Shown here in pieces: positions 8,710-16,397 of a stretch of DNA of 40,720 nucleotides. Position numbers and translations under genes: made by a program. The DNA is from Ahrensia sp. Its GTDB lineage: Bacteria; Pseudomonadota; Alphaproteobacteria; Rhizobiales; Rhizobiaceae. The stretch lies in the NCBI GenBank assembly GCA_002698425.1, contig NZXU01000062.1, positions 1 through 40,720 of the forward strand, in the 5' to 3' direction. The stretch's first letter is position 1. The number at the start of each line of letters is the position of its first letter. The notes beneath the pieces are model-generated. The model worked only from the letters and a program-made list of their open reading frames with translations, was not told where the DNA came from and searched no databases.

Positions 8710-9552
8710 ATGCTCATTCGATTTGGCTACGACCTGACCATCACATGTGAGCAGCCCACGCCGATGGTCTGCCTCATGGAAATACGCCCCGAGCGGGAAG
8801 AGACGTTGCGGGCGCCGCAACAGGTGGTGACAACGCCGCCGGCAAAAACTCACACCTATATCGACCTGTTCGGCAACCGGTGCCGGCGTTTCGTCGCGCC
8901 TGCGGGCGACTTCACGATTTGGGCGGATGGAACGGTCGAGGATTCGGGCGAACCGGATCCGGTGAAGCCAGACCTGGCAGAAGTTCCAGTCGCCGAATTG
9001 CCTGACGACAGCCTCGCCTATCTGCTCGGGAGCCGCTATTGCGAGACCGACAAGCTGAGCCAGACGGCTTGGGATCTGTTCGGTACCATCCCACCCGGCT
9101 GGGGGCGGGTGCAGGCGATCTGTGACTACGTCAACAATCACCTTGCCTTCGACTACATGAACGCGCGGGCGACACGGACCGCGATGGAAGCCTATGTGGA
9201 AAAGATCGGGGTGTGCCGCGATTTCGCCCATCTGGCGATCACGTTCTGCCGCTGCATGAATATCCCGGCGCGCTATGTGAACGGCCATCTCGGGGATATC
9301 GGCGTGCCGATTCTCGACCCGATGGATTTCTCGGCCTGGATGGAGGTCTATCTTGGCGGAGAATGGGTGACATTCGATCCGCGCAACAATATTCCGCGTA
9401 TCGGCCGGATCGTTGTGGCGCGCGGACGGGACGCCGCGGACGTACCGCTGATAAATTCCTTCGGCCAGCACGTGCTGAAGTCGTTTCGCGTGTGGACCTA
9501 CGATGTCACGGCGTTTCAGAAACCGGAAACGCCGGGGGCCGCGCCGTCGTGA
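8710..9552 (+). CDS. Transglutaminase-like family protein
   Basis: The 280-residue protein has an N-terminal beta domain (MLIRFGYDLTITCEQPTPMVCLMEI, about residues 1-80) and a transglutaminase-like core. Catalytic Cys169 lies in IGVCRDFAHLAITFCR, followed by NIPARYVNGHLGDIG and TFDPRNNIPRIGR with Asp223. The position where canonical members have SHAW reads FSAW (Ser208), so the usual triad His is absent; His residues nearby (for example in NGHLG) might substitute. No signal peptide is visible, so it is likely cytoplasmic. Proteins of this group are usually predicted peptidases of unknown substrate. It starts nine bases after the DUF1488 stop. Confidence 0.85.
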   Translation: MLIRFGYDLTITCEQPTPMVCLMEIRPEREETLRAPQQVVTTPPAKTHTYIDLFGNRCRRFVAPAGDFTIWADGTVEDSGEPDPVKPDLAEVPVAELPDDSLAYLLGSRYCETDKLSQTAWDLFGTIPPGWGRVQAICDYVNNHLAFDYMNARATRTAMEAYVEKIGVCRDFAHLAITFCRCMNIPARYVNGHLGDIGVPILDPMDFSAWMEVYLGGEWVTFDPRNNIPRIGRIVVARGRDAADVPLINSFGQHVLKSFRVWTYDVTAFQKPETPGAAPS

Positions 9553-9664
9553 CCGGCACGGACGCGGGCGCTTTGCAGTTACCCGGATATGCGGCGACGG
9601 TTTCGGCCTCTTTCGGGAGGCGCGACCCACACAGTCGCCCGGTCAACCGGACGGATGATCGTTT

Positions 9665-9916
9665 CTAGCGTGGGCGCGCAGTCTCGGGGCGAGGCTTGCG
9701 TTTCGGGCCGGGCAGCAATCCCTCGCGCTGCGCCTGCTTGCGCGCTGCCTTGCGGCTGCGGCGAATGGCTTCCTGCTTTTCGCGGACGCGCTTTTCCGAA
9801 GGTTTTTCGTAGGAACGCCGGGCTTTCATTTCCCGGAACATGCCTTCGCGCTGCATCTTCTTTTTCAGCACCCGCAGCGCCTGATCGACGTTGTTGTCTC
9901 TCACGAGAACCTGCAT
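9665..9916 (-). CDS. rpsU: 30S ribosomal protein S21
   Basis: S21 binds the 30S subunit near the anti-Shine-Dalgarno end of 16S rRNA and aids initiation. The 83-residue product starts [20 protein letters not shown] at the ATG at 9916 with AAAGGAA upstream, and contains [23 protein letters not shown]. The C-terminus is a basic extension ([12 protein letters not shown]) making it longer than the 71-residue E. coli protein, as is usual in alphaproteobacteria. It is last in a cold-shock unit with a 78-residue conserved protein and a cold-shock protein upstream. Confidence 0.95.
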   Translation of the reverse strand: MQVLVRDNNVDQALRVLKKKMQREGMFREMKARRSYEKPSEKRVREKQEAIRRSRKAARKQAQREGLLPGPKRKPRPETARPR

Positions 9917-9948
9917 CGTTAAGATTCCTTTCAGAAGGCTGACTTCAA

Positions 9949-10185
9949 TCAGCTGCGCAGATGCGCGGGGACGTTGCTGTTGGCGGGCCGGGCGGAATTG
10001 ACCAATTCGATGTCGTCTTCCTGGACGACACGTTCGAACTGTTCGTACTCGCTCTTGATCTTGTACTGAACGACGCCGTCGCGTTGCGGCATAAGGGCCG
10101 TGACTTCGAAGGAATCCGGGAGTTTGACGAGCGAGCGGCTTTGAAAGCAGACGACATCGCCCAGAGCGAAAAAGTGGCTGGACAT
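9949..10185 (-). CDS. Conserved protein between cspA and rpsU (cold-shock ORF2)
   Basis: This 78-residue protein ([20 protein letters not shown]..., then [38 protein letters not shown]) has a GGAGG ribosome-binding sequence before the ATG at 10185. In Sinorhizobium meliloti a gene of about this size lies between cspA and rpsU in a cold-induced operon; order and size match here. The beta-strand-like pattern suggests a small barrel, but the function is unknown. Its ribosome-binding site begins only a few bases after a terminator hairpin, so transcripts must read through that terminator or start inside it. Confidence 0.85.
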   Translation of the reverse strand: MSSHFFALGDVVCFQSRSLVKLPDSFEVTALMPQRDGVVQYKIKSEYEQFERVVQEDDIELVNSARPANSNVPAHLRS

Positions 10186-10202
10186 GCTGGTCCTCCAAAA
10201 AC

Positions 10203-10229
10203 AAAAAAAGCGGGGACCATTCCCCGCTT
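10203..10229 (-). terminator. Rho-independent terminator inside the cold-shock unit
   Basis: Reading the minus strand, GCGGGGA and TCCCCGC form a perfect seven-bp stem with a four-base loop, followed by seven T residues (10203-10209). It ends the cold-shock gene transcript but leaves only about 17 bases before the start codon of the next gene, too little for a separate promoter. Confidence 0.85.
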
Positions 10230-10289
10230 CATATGATGGAAGGCGCCGGACGCCGGCATGCGAGATGACCTCCGTCCGGGGCTGTGCAA

Positions 10290-10496
10290 TCAGAGCGCCT
10301 GAAGGTTTGCCGCGTTGCTGCGGCCGTCACGGCCGGTTTCAACTTCGAAACCGATCTTCTGGCCTTCTACGAGACCGCCCATGCCGGCGCGATCGAGCGC
10401 GCTGATATGAACGAAGACGTCCTTGCCGCCATCTTCCGGAGTGATGAAGCCAAAGCCCTTCTGGCCATTGTAGAATTTCACGGTACCTGTCGTCAT
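10290..10496 (-). CDS. cspA: Cold-shock domain protein
   Basis: The 68-residue single cold-shock domain has both RNA-binding motifs: KGFGFI (RNP1) and VFVHI (RNP2). It acts as a single-stranded RNA/DNA chaperone. The ATG at 10496 is preceded by GGGAA. The leader is long (about 130 bases if the proposed promoter is right), as in cold-shock genes whose 5' UTR controls translation with temperature. The conserved 78-residue gene and rpsU lie downstream across a terminator. Confidence 0.94.
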   Translation of the reverse strand: MTTGTVKFYNGQKGFGFITPEDGGKDVFVHISALDRAGMGGLVEGQKIGFEVETGRDGRSNAANLQAL

Positions 10497-10631
10497 TATA
10501 GTAATTCCCAAGTGTAAACGCCGCGCCGCAACATGCGGGCACGATCCAGTATCGAAATTTTGGAAAGATTTTGACGGGTCGAAAGCGATGACGCCGCGAA
10601 AAGCCAAAGCTGGCCAAAGAAACGATAGGAC

Positions 10632-10660
10632 TGAATAGGCCCTTATTGCGGTTTATTCAA
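10632..10660 (-). promoter_or_regulatory. cspA: Candidate promoter of the cold-shock unit
   Basis: Read on the minus strand, TTGAAT (10655-10660) and TATTCA (10632-10637) are separated by 17 bases, fitting a housekeeping-sigma promoter moderately. It would give a leader of about 130 bases ahead of the cold-shock start codon. The site is inferred by eye. Confidence 0.35.
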
Positions 10661-10703
10661 GGCGAATTATTCGCAGTTGCGAAAAAACATTTCGGGAAAA
10701 ACA

Positions 10704-10723
10704 ATAAACGGGCTTATGCCCGC
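10704..10723 (-). terminator. Terminator hairpin containing the stop codon of the Crp/Fnr gene
   Basis: On the minus strand CGGGC and GCCCG flank a four-base loop that includes the TAA stop codon of the regulator gene (10714-10716); TTTAT follows. The ribosome finishing translation would cover the hairpin, so termination may depend on translation release. Confidence 0.55.
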
Positions 10724-11400
10724 TTCCCTTGATTGCCGGGATCCGTCGGTTCGTTGCGCCGGACGAGGGCGGCGAGCATTTTCGGCTGCAATAGCGTGAC
10801 CTTGCCGCGGCCGCTTTCGACCCAGCGCCGCGCCGTGAACTCGCCCATCGCCTTGGCGACAACCTCGCGTGTCGTGCCGATATGCGACGCGATCTCCTGC
10901 TGGGTGCGCCGGACCACGCCTTCCGAGGAGGCCTGGTTCAACAGGAAGGAGGCGAGCCGCTGGTCGACGCGGTGGGAATGAACCTCCTCCAGTTCGGTCA
11001 TCAGCCGCAGCACGACGCTCGACAGCGCATGGACGGTCAGTTCCTGGATCGCCGGCTCGCGCTCGAACAGGCTGCGATAGAGTGCGCCCGGAACGACCGC
11101 GACGCCGGTTTCCTCTTCCGCCTCCACCCAGGCCGGGTAGAGCAGGTCGTTGAACAGCGAATTGATGGCGAGAACGCAGGTTTCGCCGGGGCCGATCTCG
11201 TAGAGCGTGGCTTCCTTGCCGCCGGGCGTCATGGTGTAGACGCGCAGCAAGCCGCTCGTGACCACATAGGCGCCGGAGACGGGATCTCCCTTCTGGATCA
11301 CCGTCGCGCCCTTTCCGAAGACATGATCGCGCCGCCCGCGCTCGACCGCCTCGCGGCCGGTGTCGGTGAGTTTCGAGAAGGGATCCTTGATCGCGGTCAT
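10714..11400 (-). CDS. Crp/Fnr family transcriptional regulator
   Basis: The 228 residues comprise an N-terminal cyclic-nucleotide-binding-type beta-roll (about 20-130, with KGDPVSGAYVVTSGLLRVYTMTPGGKEATLYEIGPGE in segments), a dimerisation helix, and a C-terminal winged helix-turn-helix (RRTQQEIASHIGTTREVVAKAMGEF, about 165-190). FNR-type N-terminal cysteine clusters are absent; a lone Cys follows GPGET. The start overlaps the stop of the upstream di-haem peroxidase gene by four bases (ATGA), so they are co-translated. A palindrome upstream of the operon (13701-13718) is a good candidate for its own operator. The signal sensed is unknown; redox or oxygen-related stress is inferred from its neighbours. 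Confidence 0.88.
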   Translation of the reverse strand: MTAIKDPFSKLTDTGREAVERGRRDHVFGKGATVIQKGDPVSGAYVVTSGLLRVYTMTPGGKEATLYEIGPGETCVLAINSLFNDLLYPAWVEAEEETGVAVVPGALYRSLFEREPAIQELTVHALSSVVLRLMTELEEVHSHRVDQRLASFLLNQASSEGVVRRTQQEIASHIGTTREVVAKAMGEFTARRWVESGRGKVTLLQPKMLAALVRRNEPTDPGNQGKRA

Positions 11401-12752
11401 CGGTCTGGCTGGCGCTCCCTGGCACGGGCCGCCAGTCTATCGTCGCTGAGCGCGCGCAGGAATGCGACAATGTCGGCGACCTCGCTGTCGTCGATCCGTG
11501 TCCGCTCGACCGTCACCAGCGATTGCGTCTCGGGCGACCAATGCGCCTCCAGCCGCGGCGGTTCGCCCTCATCGCCGACAAGGATGCCGAGCTGGGCGGC
11601 GGCCATGATGCGCACGGCCTCCGAAAGGTCGGTCACTGCGCCATTGTGGAAATAGGGCGCGGTCAGCGCGACATTGCGCAGCGAGGGGACGCGGAACACC
11701 CCGACCTTTGCCGTCCCGCCCGCGCGGCCCTTGTCTTCGCCGAGGCGGTAGGCCAGCGCGCGGGGCGAGCGATGGGCGGCGAAAGGCTGGAAAGTCGCCT
11801 TCGGGCCGACAAGGCTCGCGCCGGAGAAATTGGGGCCGGCGTGGCAACGGCGGCAGCCGAGCGTTTCGAACAGCGCCATGCCGCGTTTCTGGCTTTGCGT
11901 CAGCGCGGTCGCCTCGCCGCGCACGAAGCGGTCATAGGGCGCGTCGGCGGCGATCAGCGTGCGTTCATAGGCGGCGATCGCCGCAACGATGCGGTCGATC
12001 GTGATCGGCTTGCGGTCGCCGAACGCGGCGTCGAACAGCGGGCGATAGCGGGGTTCCGCGCGCACCCGCGCCACGACCGCGTCAAGCGAGGCCATGCCCA
12101 TCTCGACCGGATTGACGAAGGGGCCGGCGGCCTGCTGTTCCAGCGAGGCGACGCGCCCGTCCCAGAACAGCCGCGACTGAAACGCCGCGTTGAAGACGGT
12201 CGGCGCATTGCGCGTGCCGGCCTGGCCGGCGATACCGATTGCGATCGCCCGGCCGTCATCGCCGGCCCCGGCTGCGACGTCGTGGCAGGACGCGCAGGCG
12301 ACCGTGCGGTCCGCCGAAAGATTCGCGTCGTTGAAGAGGCGGCTGCCGAGCGCGACCTTTTCCGGCGTCGTCGGATTGCCGGGCGGGGCAGGGGCGACGC
12401 CGGGAAGGGGACGCCATTTTCGCGCCTCCGGCACTTGTTCCGGCGCGACGACGGTCGGCGGGCTGGCCGCCTCTTCATGCATGCGGTCCGCGCGTTCTGT
12501 CCGTTGCTCGACCGTCGGGACTTGCGCGTCGATGACCTGGCGCGGAAAGGCCGACATCATGGCGATGACGGTCAACTTCACGGCGATCGACACAAGACCG
12601 AAGCCAAGCGCCGCGCCGACGAAATAACGCCGCCCGCCGCCGCCGATCGCCTCCGGCACGAGATCCTCGCGCACGATCAGTGCGAGCGCGAGGATGCCGC
12701 CGCCGAGAAACAGCGCGCCATAGGCGAGCACCGGAAAAGCGCTGTAATGCAT
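11397..12752 (-). CDS. Membrane-anchored di-haem cytochrome c peroxidase/MauG family protein
   Basis: The 451-residue protein has two N-terminal hydrophobic helices (about residues 7-26 and 43-66). A periplasmic domain follows with two c-type haem sites: CASCH (Cys153, Cys156, His157) and CRRCH (Cys300, Cys303, His304). Other family marks are RNAPTVFNAAFQSRLFWDGR, NPVEMGM, FRVPSLRNVALTAPYFHNG and a final VADIVAFLRAL. Such enzymes reduce hydrogen peroxide with electrons from a c-type cytochrome, or oxidise protein or amine partners (MauG type). The double-helix anchor is unusual, as most are soluble periplasmic. It sits between a DUF4142 gene and a Crp/Fnr gene. Confidence 0.9.
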   Translation of the reverse strand: MHYSAFPVLAYGALFLGGGILALALIVREDLVPEAIGGGGRRYFVGAALGFGLVSIAVKLTVIAMMSAFPRQVIDAQVPTVEQRTERADRMHEEAASPPTVVAPEQVPEARKWRPLPGVAPAPPGNPTTPEKVALGSRLFNDANLSADRTVACASCHDVAAGAGDDGRAIAIGIAGQAGTRNAPTVFNAAFQSRLFWDGRVASLEQQAAGPFVNPVEMGMASLDAVVARVRAEPRYRPLFDAAFGDRKPITIDRIVAAIAAYERTLIAADAPYDRFVRGEATALTQSQKRGMALFETLGCRRCHAGPNFSGASLVGPKATFQPFAAHRSPRALAYRLGEDKGRAGGTAKVGVFRVPSLRNVALTAPYFHNGAVTDLSEAVRIMAAAQLGILVGDEGEPPRLEAHWSPETQSLVTVERTRIDDSEVADIVAFLRALSDDRLAARARERQPDR

Positions 12753-12776
12753 GACGGGACTCCTCGCGCGGCTGCT

Positions 12777-13310
12777 TTAATCGACGCCGAGTTCGGCGGC
12801 GACGCGTTTCGTTTCGGCAAGGTGATGCTCGAAGCCGGGCAGCACGGTGACGACGAGGTCGCGGAACTCGGGCGCTTCGATGGAGGGCAGGAGCACCTCG
12901 TTGATCGCGTCGATGACCGTCTGGTGGAAGACGATTTCATGCCTGAGATAGGCCGCGTCGAAGGCGTCGCCGGACAGCGCCTGCAAGTCGCCATAGGCCT
13001 TGGCGTGGCTGGCGAGCGCGGTGTCGTTGTCGACCGGTTCGGCGATCAGGCCGAGCTGCGCGCCGAGGTCGCGCCCCATCTGCTGGACGGCCTCGTGATC
13101 GGTCATGACCATGCGGGCCAGCGCCCTGACGTCTTCGGCCTGGCCCTTCTTGTAGCCGAGCCGCGCGGTCTGGATATCGGCCATGTTGGCCTGATCGAAG
13201 ATCGCCAGGATGTTGGCGTCGCTCAGTCCGTCCGCGGTCGCGGGAGCGGCAAACGAGGCGAGGACGAGGGCGGCGACGGCGAAAGCCGCGCGCGGTGCGG
13301 GATGATTCAT
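12777..13310 (-). CDS. DUF4142 family exported protein
   Basis: The 177-residue protein has a signal peptide (FAVAALVLASFAAPATA) and a helical DUF4142 body. This contains DANILAIFDQANMADIQTARLGYKKG, VRALARMVMTDHEAVQQMGRDL and a later LRHEIVFHQTVIDAINEVLLP, with spaced His residues that could bind metal. DUF4142 proteins are predicted periplasmic ferritin-like helix bundles of unknown role. The start is at the ATG at 13310 behind AAGGAC. It is separated from the peroxidase gene by 24 bases, consistent with one operon. Confidence 0.85.
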   Translation of the reverse strand: MNHPAPRAAFAVAALVLASFAAPATADGLSDANILAIFDQANMADIQTARLGYKKGQAEDVRALARMVMTDHEAVQQMGRDLGAQLGLIAEPVDNDTALASHAKAYGDLQALSGDAFDAAYLRHEIVFHQTVIDAINEVLLPSIEAPEFRDLVVTVLPGFEHHLAETKRVAAELGVD

Positions 13311-13338
13311 TGTATTGTCCTTGATGTTTGTGGGCGGG

Positions 13339-13644
13339 TCAGGCGGCTTGCGGCCGGAAGAAAAGCGAGCCCGGGGTCGCGGTCTCCACCTCCGTGATGG
13401 AGTCGAACGGCAGGCCGACCCGCTCATGGGCGCGGCGCACCGCGTCCTCGTCGGGGGCGAGCGTCATGCAGAAGGCGCGGCCGGCGGCGAGGCCGACATT
13501 GGCCGAAACGATGACGACGCCTTCCTCGCGGCAGGCTTCCTCGTAAGCCGCGAAGAACTGGCCGAATTCGGCCTCGGTGAGGCCTTCGGGGAAGGTGCCC
13601 TTCGCCTGGTCGTGGGTGTCGACGAACATGCGCAGTCTGTCCAT
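13339..13644 (-). CDS. DUF4242 (SCO4226-like, metal-binding ferredoxin-like fold) protein
   Basis: The 101-residue product begins MDRLRMFVDTHDQAKGTFPEG and contains CREEGVVIVSANVGLAAGRAFCMTLAPDEDAVRRAHERVGLP. This matches the DUF4242 pattern, typified by a nickel-binding Streptomyces protein with a ferredoxin-like fold. It is the first gene of a four-gene minus-strand unit (DUF4242, DUF4142, peroxidase, Crp/Fnr) and lies just downstream of the proposed operator. No signal peptide, so cytoplasmic. Confidence 0.8.
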   Translation of the reverse strand: MDRLRMFVDTHDQAKGTFPEGLTEAEFGQFFAAYEEACREEGVVIVSANVGLAAGRAFCMTLAPDEDAVRRAHERVGLPFDSITEVETATPGSLFFRPQAA

Positions 13645-14090
13645 TGGTCTGTCCTCTGTTGATGTGACGGGACGACCCTAGGACCGGCGGCGAGCCGGGT
13701 CTGTATCCTGGGTTACAGAGGGAAGACCGCCGTTTCGACGCGCCGGTTTGGCGGTTGACTGATACGGCGTGGAAACGAATACCGCGGGATCACGCAGTCG
13801 TTTCAAGCGATCATGCGCGCGAGTCCCGTTGTCGGCGGGAAATACCCTGCGTCATTTTGCAGTAATGGTCGCCAGATTGTTTTTTCTTCCTTTTTGCCTG
13901 GCGAATTTTCCACTGTCCGATACTGGAAAATAGCGTCGAAGAAGAAGGGCTTACGGGTCGCCGACACGCCGGAAAGCCCGGCAAACTTGTAAAATGCTTG
14001 CTTGTATAGGATCATCGGGAAGGGGCTGGCAGTCGCCGAGGCGACTGGATCGGATGGGGCCAAACCGCATCAAGGCTGAAGGAGAACGCC
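13645..14090. other. 446-base intergenic region between divergent genes
   Basis: This stretch holds the leader and operator of the leftward DUF4242 operon (palindrome at 13701-13718) and the leader of the rightward gene at 14091, which has an AAGGAG ribosome-binding site. The middle part (about 13800-14000) is less GC-rich, with T-runs near 13876-13895. A leftward frame through it lacks coding character and is not accepted as a gene. Confidence 0.6.
13701..13718. promoter_or_regulatory. Palindromic operator candidate upstream of the DUF4242-peroxidase-Crp operon
   Basis: CTGTATCCTGGGTTACAG is an inverted repeat of the form CTGTAnCCnnGGnTACAG, about 57 bases upstream of the DUF4242 start codon. 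The spacing of its half-sites suits a dimeric Crp/Fnr-type protein, and such a regulator is encoded at the end of the same unit. Autoregulation is inference. Confidence 0.55.
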
Positions 14091-14639
14091 ATGGCCAGTC
14101 TCGCATTCCTCGTTGCCCTGGCAGCACTGGTTCTGTCGATCGTCGCGATCCGTATCGCCAAACAGGCCGGAGGGGGTGCGCCGATGCGGGCGCCGCCCAA
14201 TCAGAATTTCACCCTGACGGGAGAGGTCCGCGTCACCAATGACTGCGACGGGCAGCAAGCGTCCATCCCGGCGCAGGTCATCGTCGGAACGTCGCTGGAG
14301 ACGGCAAACGGCAACAACAGCGTCGGCGGAACGGACACTGTCAATCTTGCCCCCGATCCGGCGCATCCCAACGATCCGGTGAAGATCGGCACCTACTCGA
14401 TCACGGTGCCGTGGCCGCCGGGCGTCGGACAGGCGCATCACTGGGTCAGGCCCACCGTCGAGGTCAAGGTTCCCGATCCCGACAATCCCGACCAGACCAT
14501 CAGGGAGCCGGTTTGCAAGGTCATCAATTCCTGTGCCGCGCCGAAGGCTTGCAAGGATACCGCGACAGCGACACGGACGGTTCCGGTCGCCGGGGCGACG
14601 ACCAACCACGATATTCGCGTTGTGTGTGCCTGCCTGTGA
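14091..14639 (+). CDS. Membrane-anchored hypothetical protein
   Basis: The 182-residue protein has an N-terminal transmembrane helix (FLVALAALVLSIVAIRIAK) and then a presumably exported beta-rich domain with TGEVRVTNDCDGQQASIPAQVIVGTSLETANGN in segments. Cys pairs follow near the C-terminus (EPVCKVINSCAAPKACKD and VVCACL). The cysteines suggest disulfides. AAGGAG precedes the ATG at 14091. There is no family I recognise. It stands alone, ended by a bidirectional terminator shared with glyQ. Confidence 0.7.
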   Translation: MASLAFLVALAALVLSIVAIRIAKQAGGGAPMRAPPNQNFTLTGEVRVTNDCDGQQASIPAQVIVGTSLETANGNNSVGGTDTVNLAPDPAHPNDPVKIGTYSITVPWPPGVGQAHHWVRPTVEVKVPDPDNPDQTIREPVCKVINSCAAPKACKDTATATRTVPVAGATTNHDIRVVCACL

Positions 14640-14674
14640 ACGGGGAAGGATACGGTTCGCGGGCGTGACGCATG

Positions 14675-14700
14675 AAAAAAGCGGCCTTTGGGCCGCTTTT
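14675..14700. terminator. Bidirectional rho-independent terminator
   Basis: GCGGCC (14681-14686) and GGCCGC (14691-14696) are flanked by AAAAAA on the left and TTTT on the right. The hairpin can therefore end transcription of both the rightward 14091-14639 gene and the leftward glyQ. Confidence 0.88.
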
Positions 14701-14724
14701 CTTCGGTAGCCGGGTCGAAAATCC

Positions 14725-15678
14725 TCAGCCCGTGTAATTCGCGCCGCCGGCGTCCGTCATCAGGAAAGCCTCGCCGCATTGGCGCGACAGGTTGCGGACC
14801 TTGAGGATGTAGCTCTGCCGCTCGGTGACCGAGATCACGCCGCGCGCGTCGAGCAGGTTGAAGACGTGGCTCGCCTTGATGCACTGATCATAGGCCGGCA
14901 GCACGCATTTGTGCAGGCGCTCGTTGGAATCGTCGCCGGGCGCGCCGGCCGCCAGCAGCGCTTCGCACTCGGCCTCGGCGTCCTCGAAATGCTTCAGAAG
15001 CATCGCCGTGTTGGCATATTCGAAATTGTGCCGTGAATATTCCTGCTCCGCCTGCAGGAAGACGTCGCCATAGGTGATGCGGTCCTCGCCGTCGAGGCCG
15101 TTAAAATTCAGGTCATAGACATTGTCGACGCCCTGCACATACATGGCGATGCGCTCGAGCCCGTAGGTCAGTTCGCCGGAAACCGGCGCGCATTCGATGC
15201 CGCAGACCTGCTGGAAATAGGTGAACTGCGAGACCTCCATGCCGTCGCACCAGCATTCCCAGCCGAGACCCCACGCGCCGAGCGTCGGGCTTTCCCAGTC
15301 ATCCTCGACAAAGCGGATATCGTGCAGCAGCGGGTCGACGCCGATCGCCTTGAGCGAGCCGAGATAGAGCTCCTGCAGGTCTGGCGGCGAGGGCTTCAGG
15401 ATCACCTGATACTGGTAATAATGCTGGAGGCGGTTCGGGTTCTCGCCATAGCGGCCGTCCTTCGGCCGGCGCGACGGCTGCACATAGGCGGCTTTCCACG
15501 GTTTCGGACCGAGCGAGCGCAGCGTCGTCGCGGGATGGAACGTGCCGGCGCCGACTTCCATGTCGTAGGGTTGCAGGATCACGCAGCCATGCGCCGCCCA
15601 ATAGCGTTGCAGCGTCAGGATGAGCCCCTGGAATGAACGGGTCGGATCGAGCGGGTCGATGGTGGCGTGCGCGGTCAT
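14725..15678 (-). CDS. glyQ: Glycyl-tRNA synthetase alpha subunit
   Basis: GlyQ carries the catalytic class II core of the alpha2beta2 glycyl-tRNA synthetase, activating glycine with ATP. The 317 residues starting at the ATG at 15678 include the family marks [34 protein letters not shown] (in segments), [43 protein letters not shown] and [13 protein letters not shown] 13-residue in-frame N-terminal extension was rejected as atypical. Its partner glyS lies 11.5 kb further on in the same orientation, with unrelated genes between. Confidence 0.96.
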   Translation of the reverse strand: MTAHATIDPLDPTRSFQGLILTLQRYWAAHGCVILQPYDMEVGAGTFHPATTLRSLGPKPWKAAYVQPSRRPKDGRYGENPNRLQHYYQYQVILKPSPPDLQELYLGSLKAIGVDPLLHDIRFVEDDWESPTLGAWGLGWECWCDGMEVSQFTYFQQVCGIECAPVSGELTYGLERIAMYVQGVDNVYDLNFNGLDGEDRITYGDVFLQAEQEYSRHNFEYANTAMLLKHFEDAEAECEALLAAGAPGDDSNERLHKCVLPAYDQCIKASHVFNLLDARGVISVTERQSYILKVRNLSRQCGEAFLMTDAGGANYTG

Positions 15679-15889
15679 GATTGTCGGCCTTGTGGCGGGT
15701 CGGCGCTTCCGTGGCATGACGCTCCCGAAGGGTCAAGAGCGGGCACCGCGCCCACCTTGTGCGCCATGGCACATCGTCATGTTCCAGGCAGGCGCATGAT
15801 TGTTTCAAATTTCCGGTGGCCGTGAGGAGCGCCAAGGCGTGACACCCGCCGGAAGTTCGGGGCTGATACTCGAACCAAGGAAAAATGAC

Positions 15890-16285
15890 ATGAACACGAC
15901 ACTGACACATCGCAATATCTTCGCCGCCCTCGTCCTCGTTCCGGCGATGGCCCTGACCGGCGTCATGGCCGAATCCCTCGCCGGCCAGTCCGCGGCCTTC
16001 GCGCAGCAGACCGGCCGCGGCCAGGGGCCTTCCGACTCCGGCCCGCGCGGCGAAAAGGGCGACATCGACTTCACCCGAGGCCTGCGTCCTTGCCCGCCCG
16101 GCGCTCCCGGCTCCAACTGCGAGCCCTGGACGCCGCCGCGCTTCACCGCCAAGTCCGAGGAGGAATGCGGCTGCCACGTCACCTATTCGACGGTCAACGG
16201 CCAGCGCATCGCCACCAAGGACTGCTACGTGCTGCTGCCGAACAACAAGGTCCATTACTGCCAGGCGGATACGACCATCCGCTGA
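15890..16285 (+). CDS. Exported Cys-containing hypothetical protein
   Basis: The 131-residue protein has a signal peptide (hydrophobic IFAALVLVPAMALTGVMA, probable cleavage near SAAFA-QQ). A Gly/Pro-rich linker (GRGQGPSDSGPRGEKGD) leads to a C-terminal part with six Cys (PCPPGAPGSNCEPW, EECGCHVTYS, KDCYVLLPNNKVHYC), likely disulfide bonded in the periplasm. AAGGA precedes the ATG at 15890. It ends at a strong UUCG-loop terminator and is monocistronic. Function unknown. Confidence 0.75.
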   Translation: MNTTLTHRNIFAALVLVPAMALTGVMAESLAGQSAAFAQQTGRGQGPSDSGPRGEKGDIDFTRGLRPCPPGAPGSNCEPWTPPRFTAKSEEECGCHVTYSTVNGQRIATKDCYVLLPNNKVHYCQADTTIR

Positions 16286-16307
16286 TCTCGGATGCATCCG
16301 ATGTGAG

Positions 16308-16335
16308 AAGGGCGGTCTTCGGGCCGCCCTTTTTC
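16308..16335 (+). terminator. Rho-independent terminator with TTCG tetraloop
   Basis: GGGCGGTC (16310-16317) pairs with GGCCGCCC (16322-16329), with one G-T pair, around a TTCG loop, followed by TTTTT. It ends the 15890-16285 transcript. Confidence 0.9.
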
Positions 16336-16346
16336 GTTGATCGCGC

Positions 16347-16372
16347 AGAACCATTGAGCCCGGCCAGCTGTT
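16347..16372 (+). promoter_or_regulatory. Possible general-stress (EcfG-type) promoter
   Basis: AGAAC (16347-16351) and GTT (16370-16372) are spaced like the GGAAC-N16/17-CGTT promoters read by the alphaproteobacterial general stress sigma factor. It lies 26 bases before the 16398 start codon, where the 5' part of a putative split stress-protein gene begins. One -35 base deviates; weak evidence. Confidence 0.25.
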
Positions 16373-16397
16373 ACCTGGAGATCAACAAGGAGCAAAG

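Noticed and set aside
11523..13397. Rightward open frame across the peroxidase and DUF4142 genes
   Set aside because: Antisense shadow with repeated acidic/basic composition and no family similarity.
13803..14063. Leftward 86-codon frame in the 13.8-14.1 kb gap
   Set aside because: Codon use is unlike neighbours, no Shine-Dalgarno sequence, and it runs through the control region of two genes.
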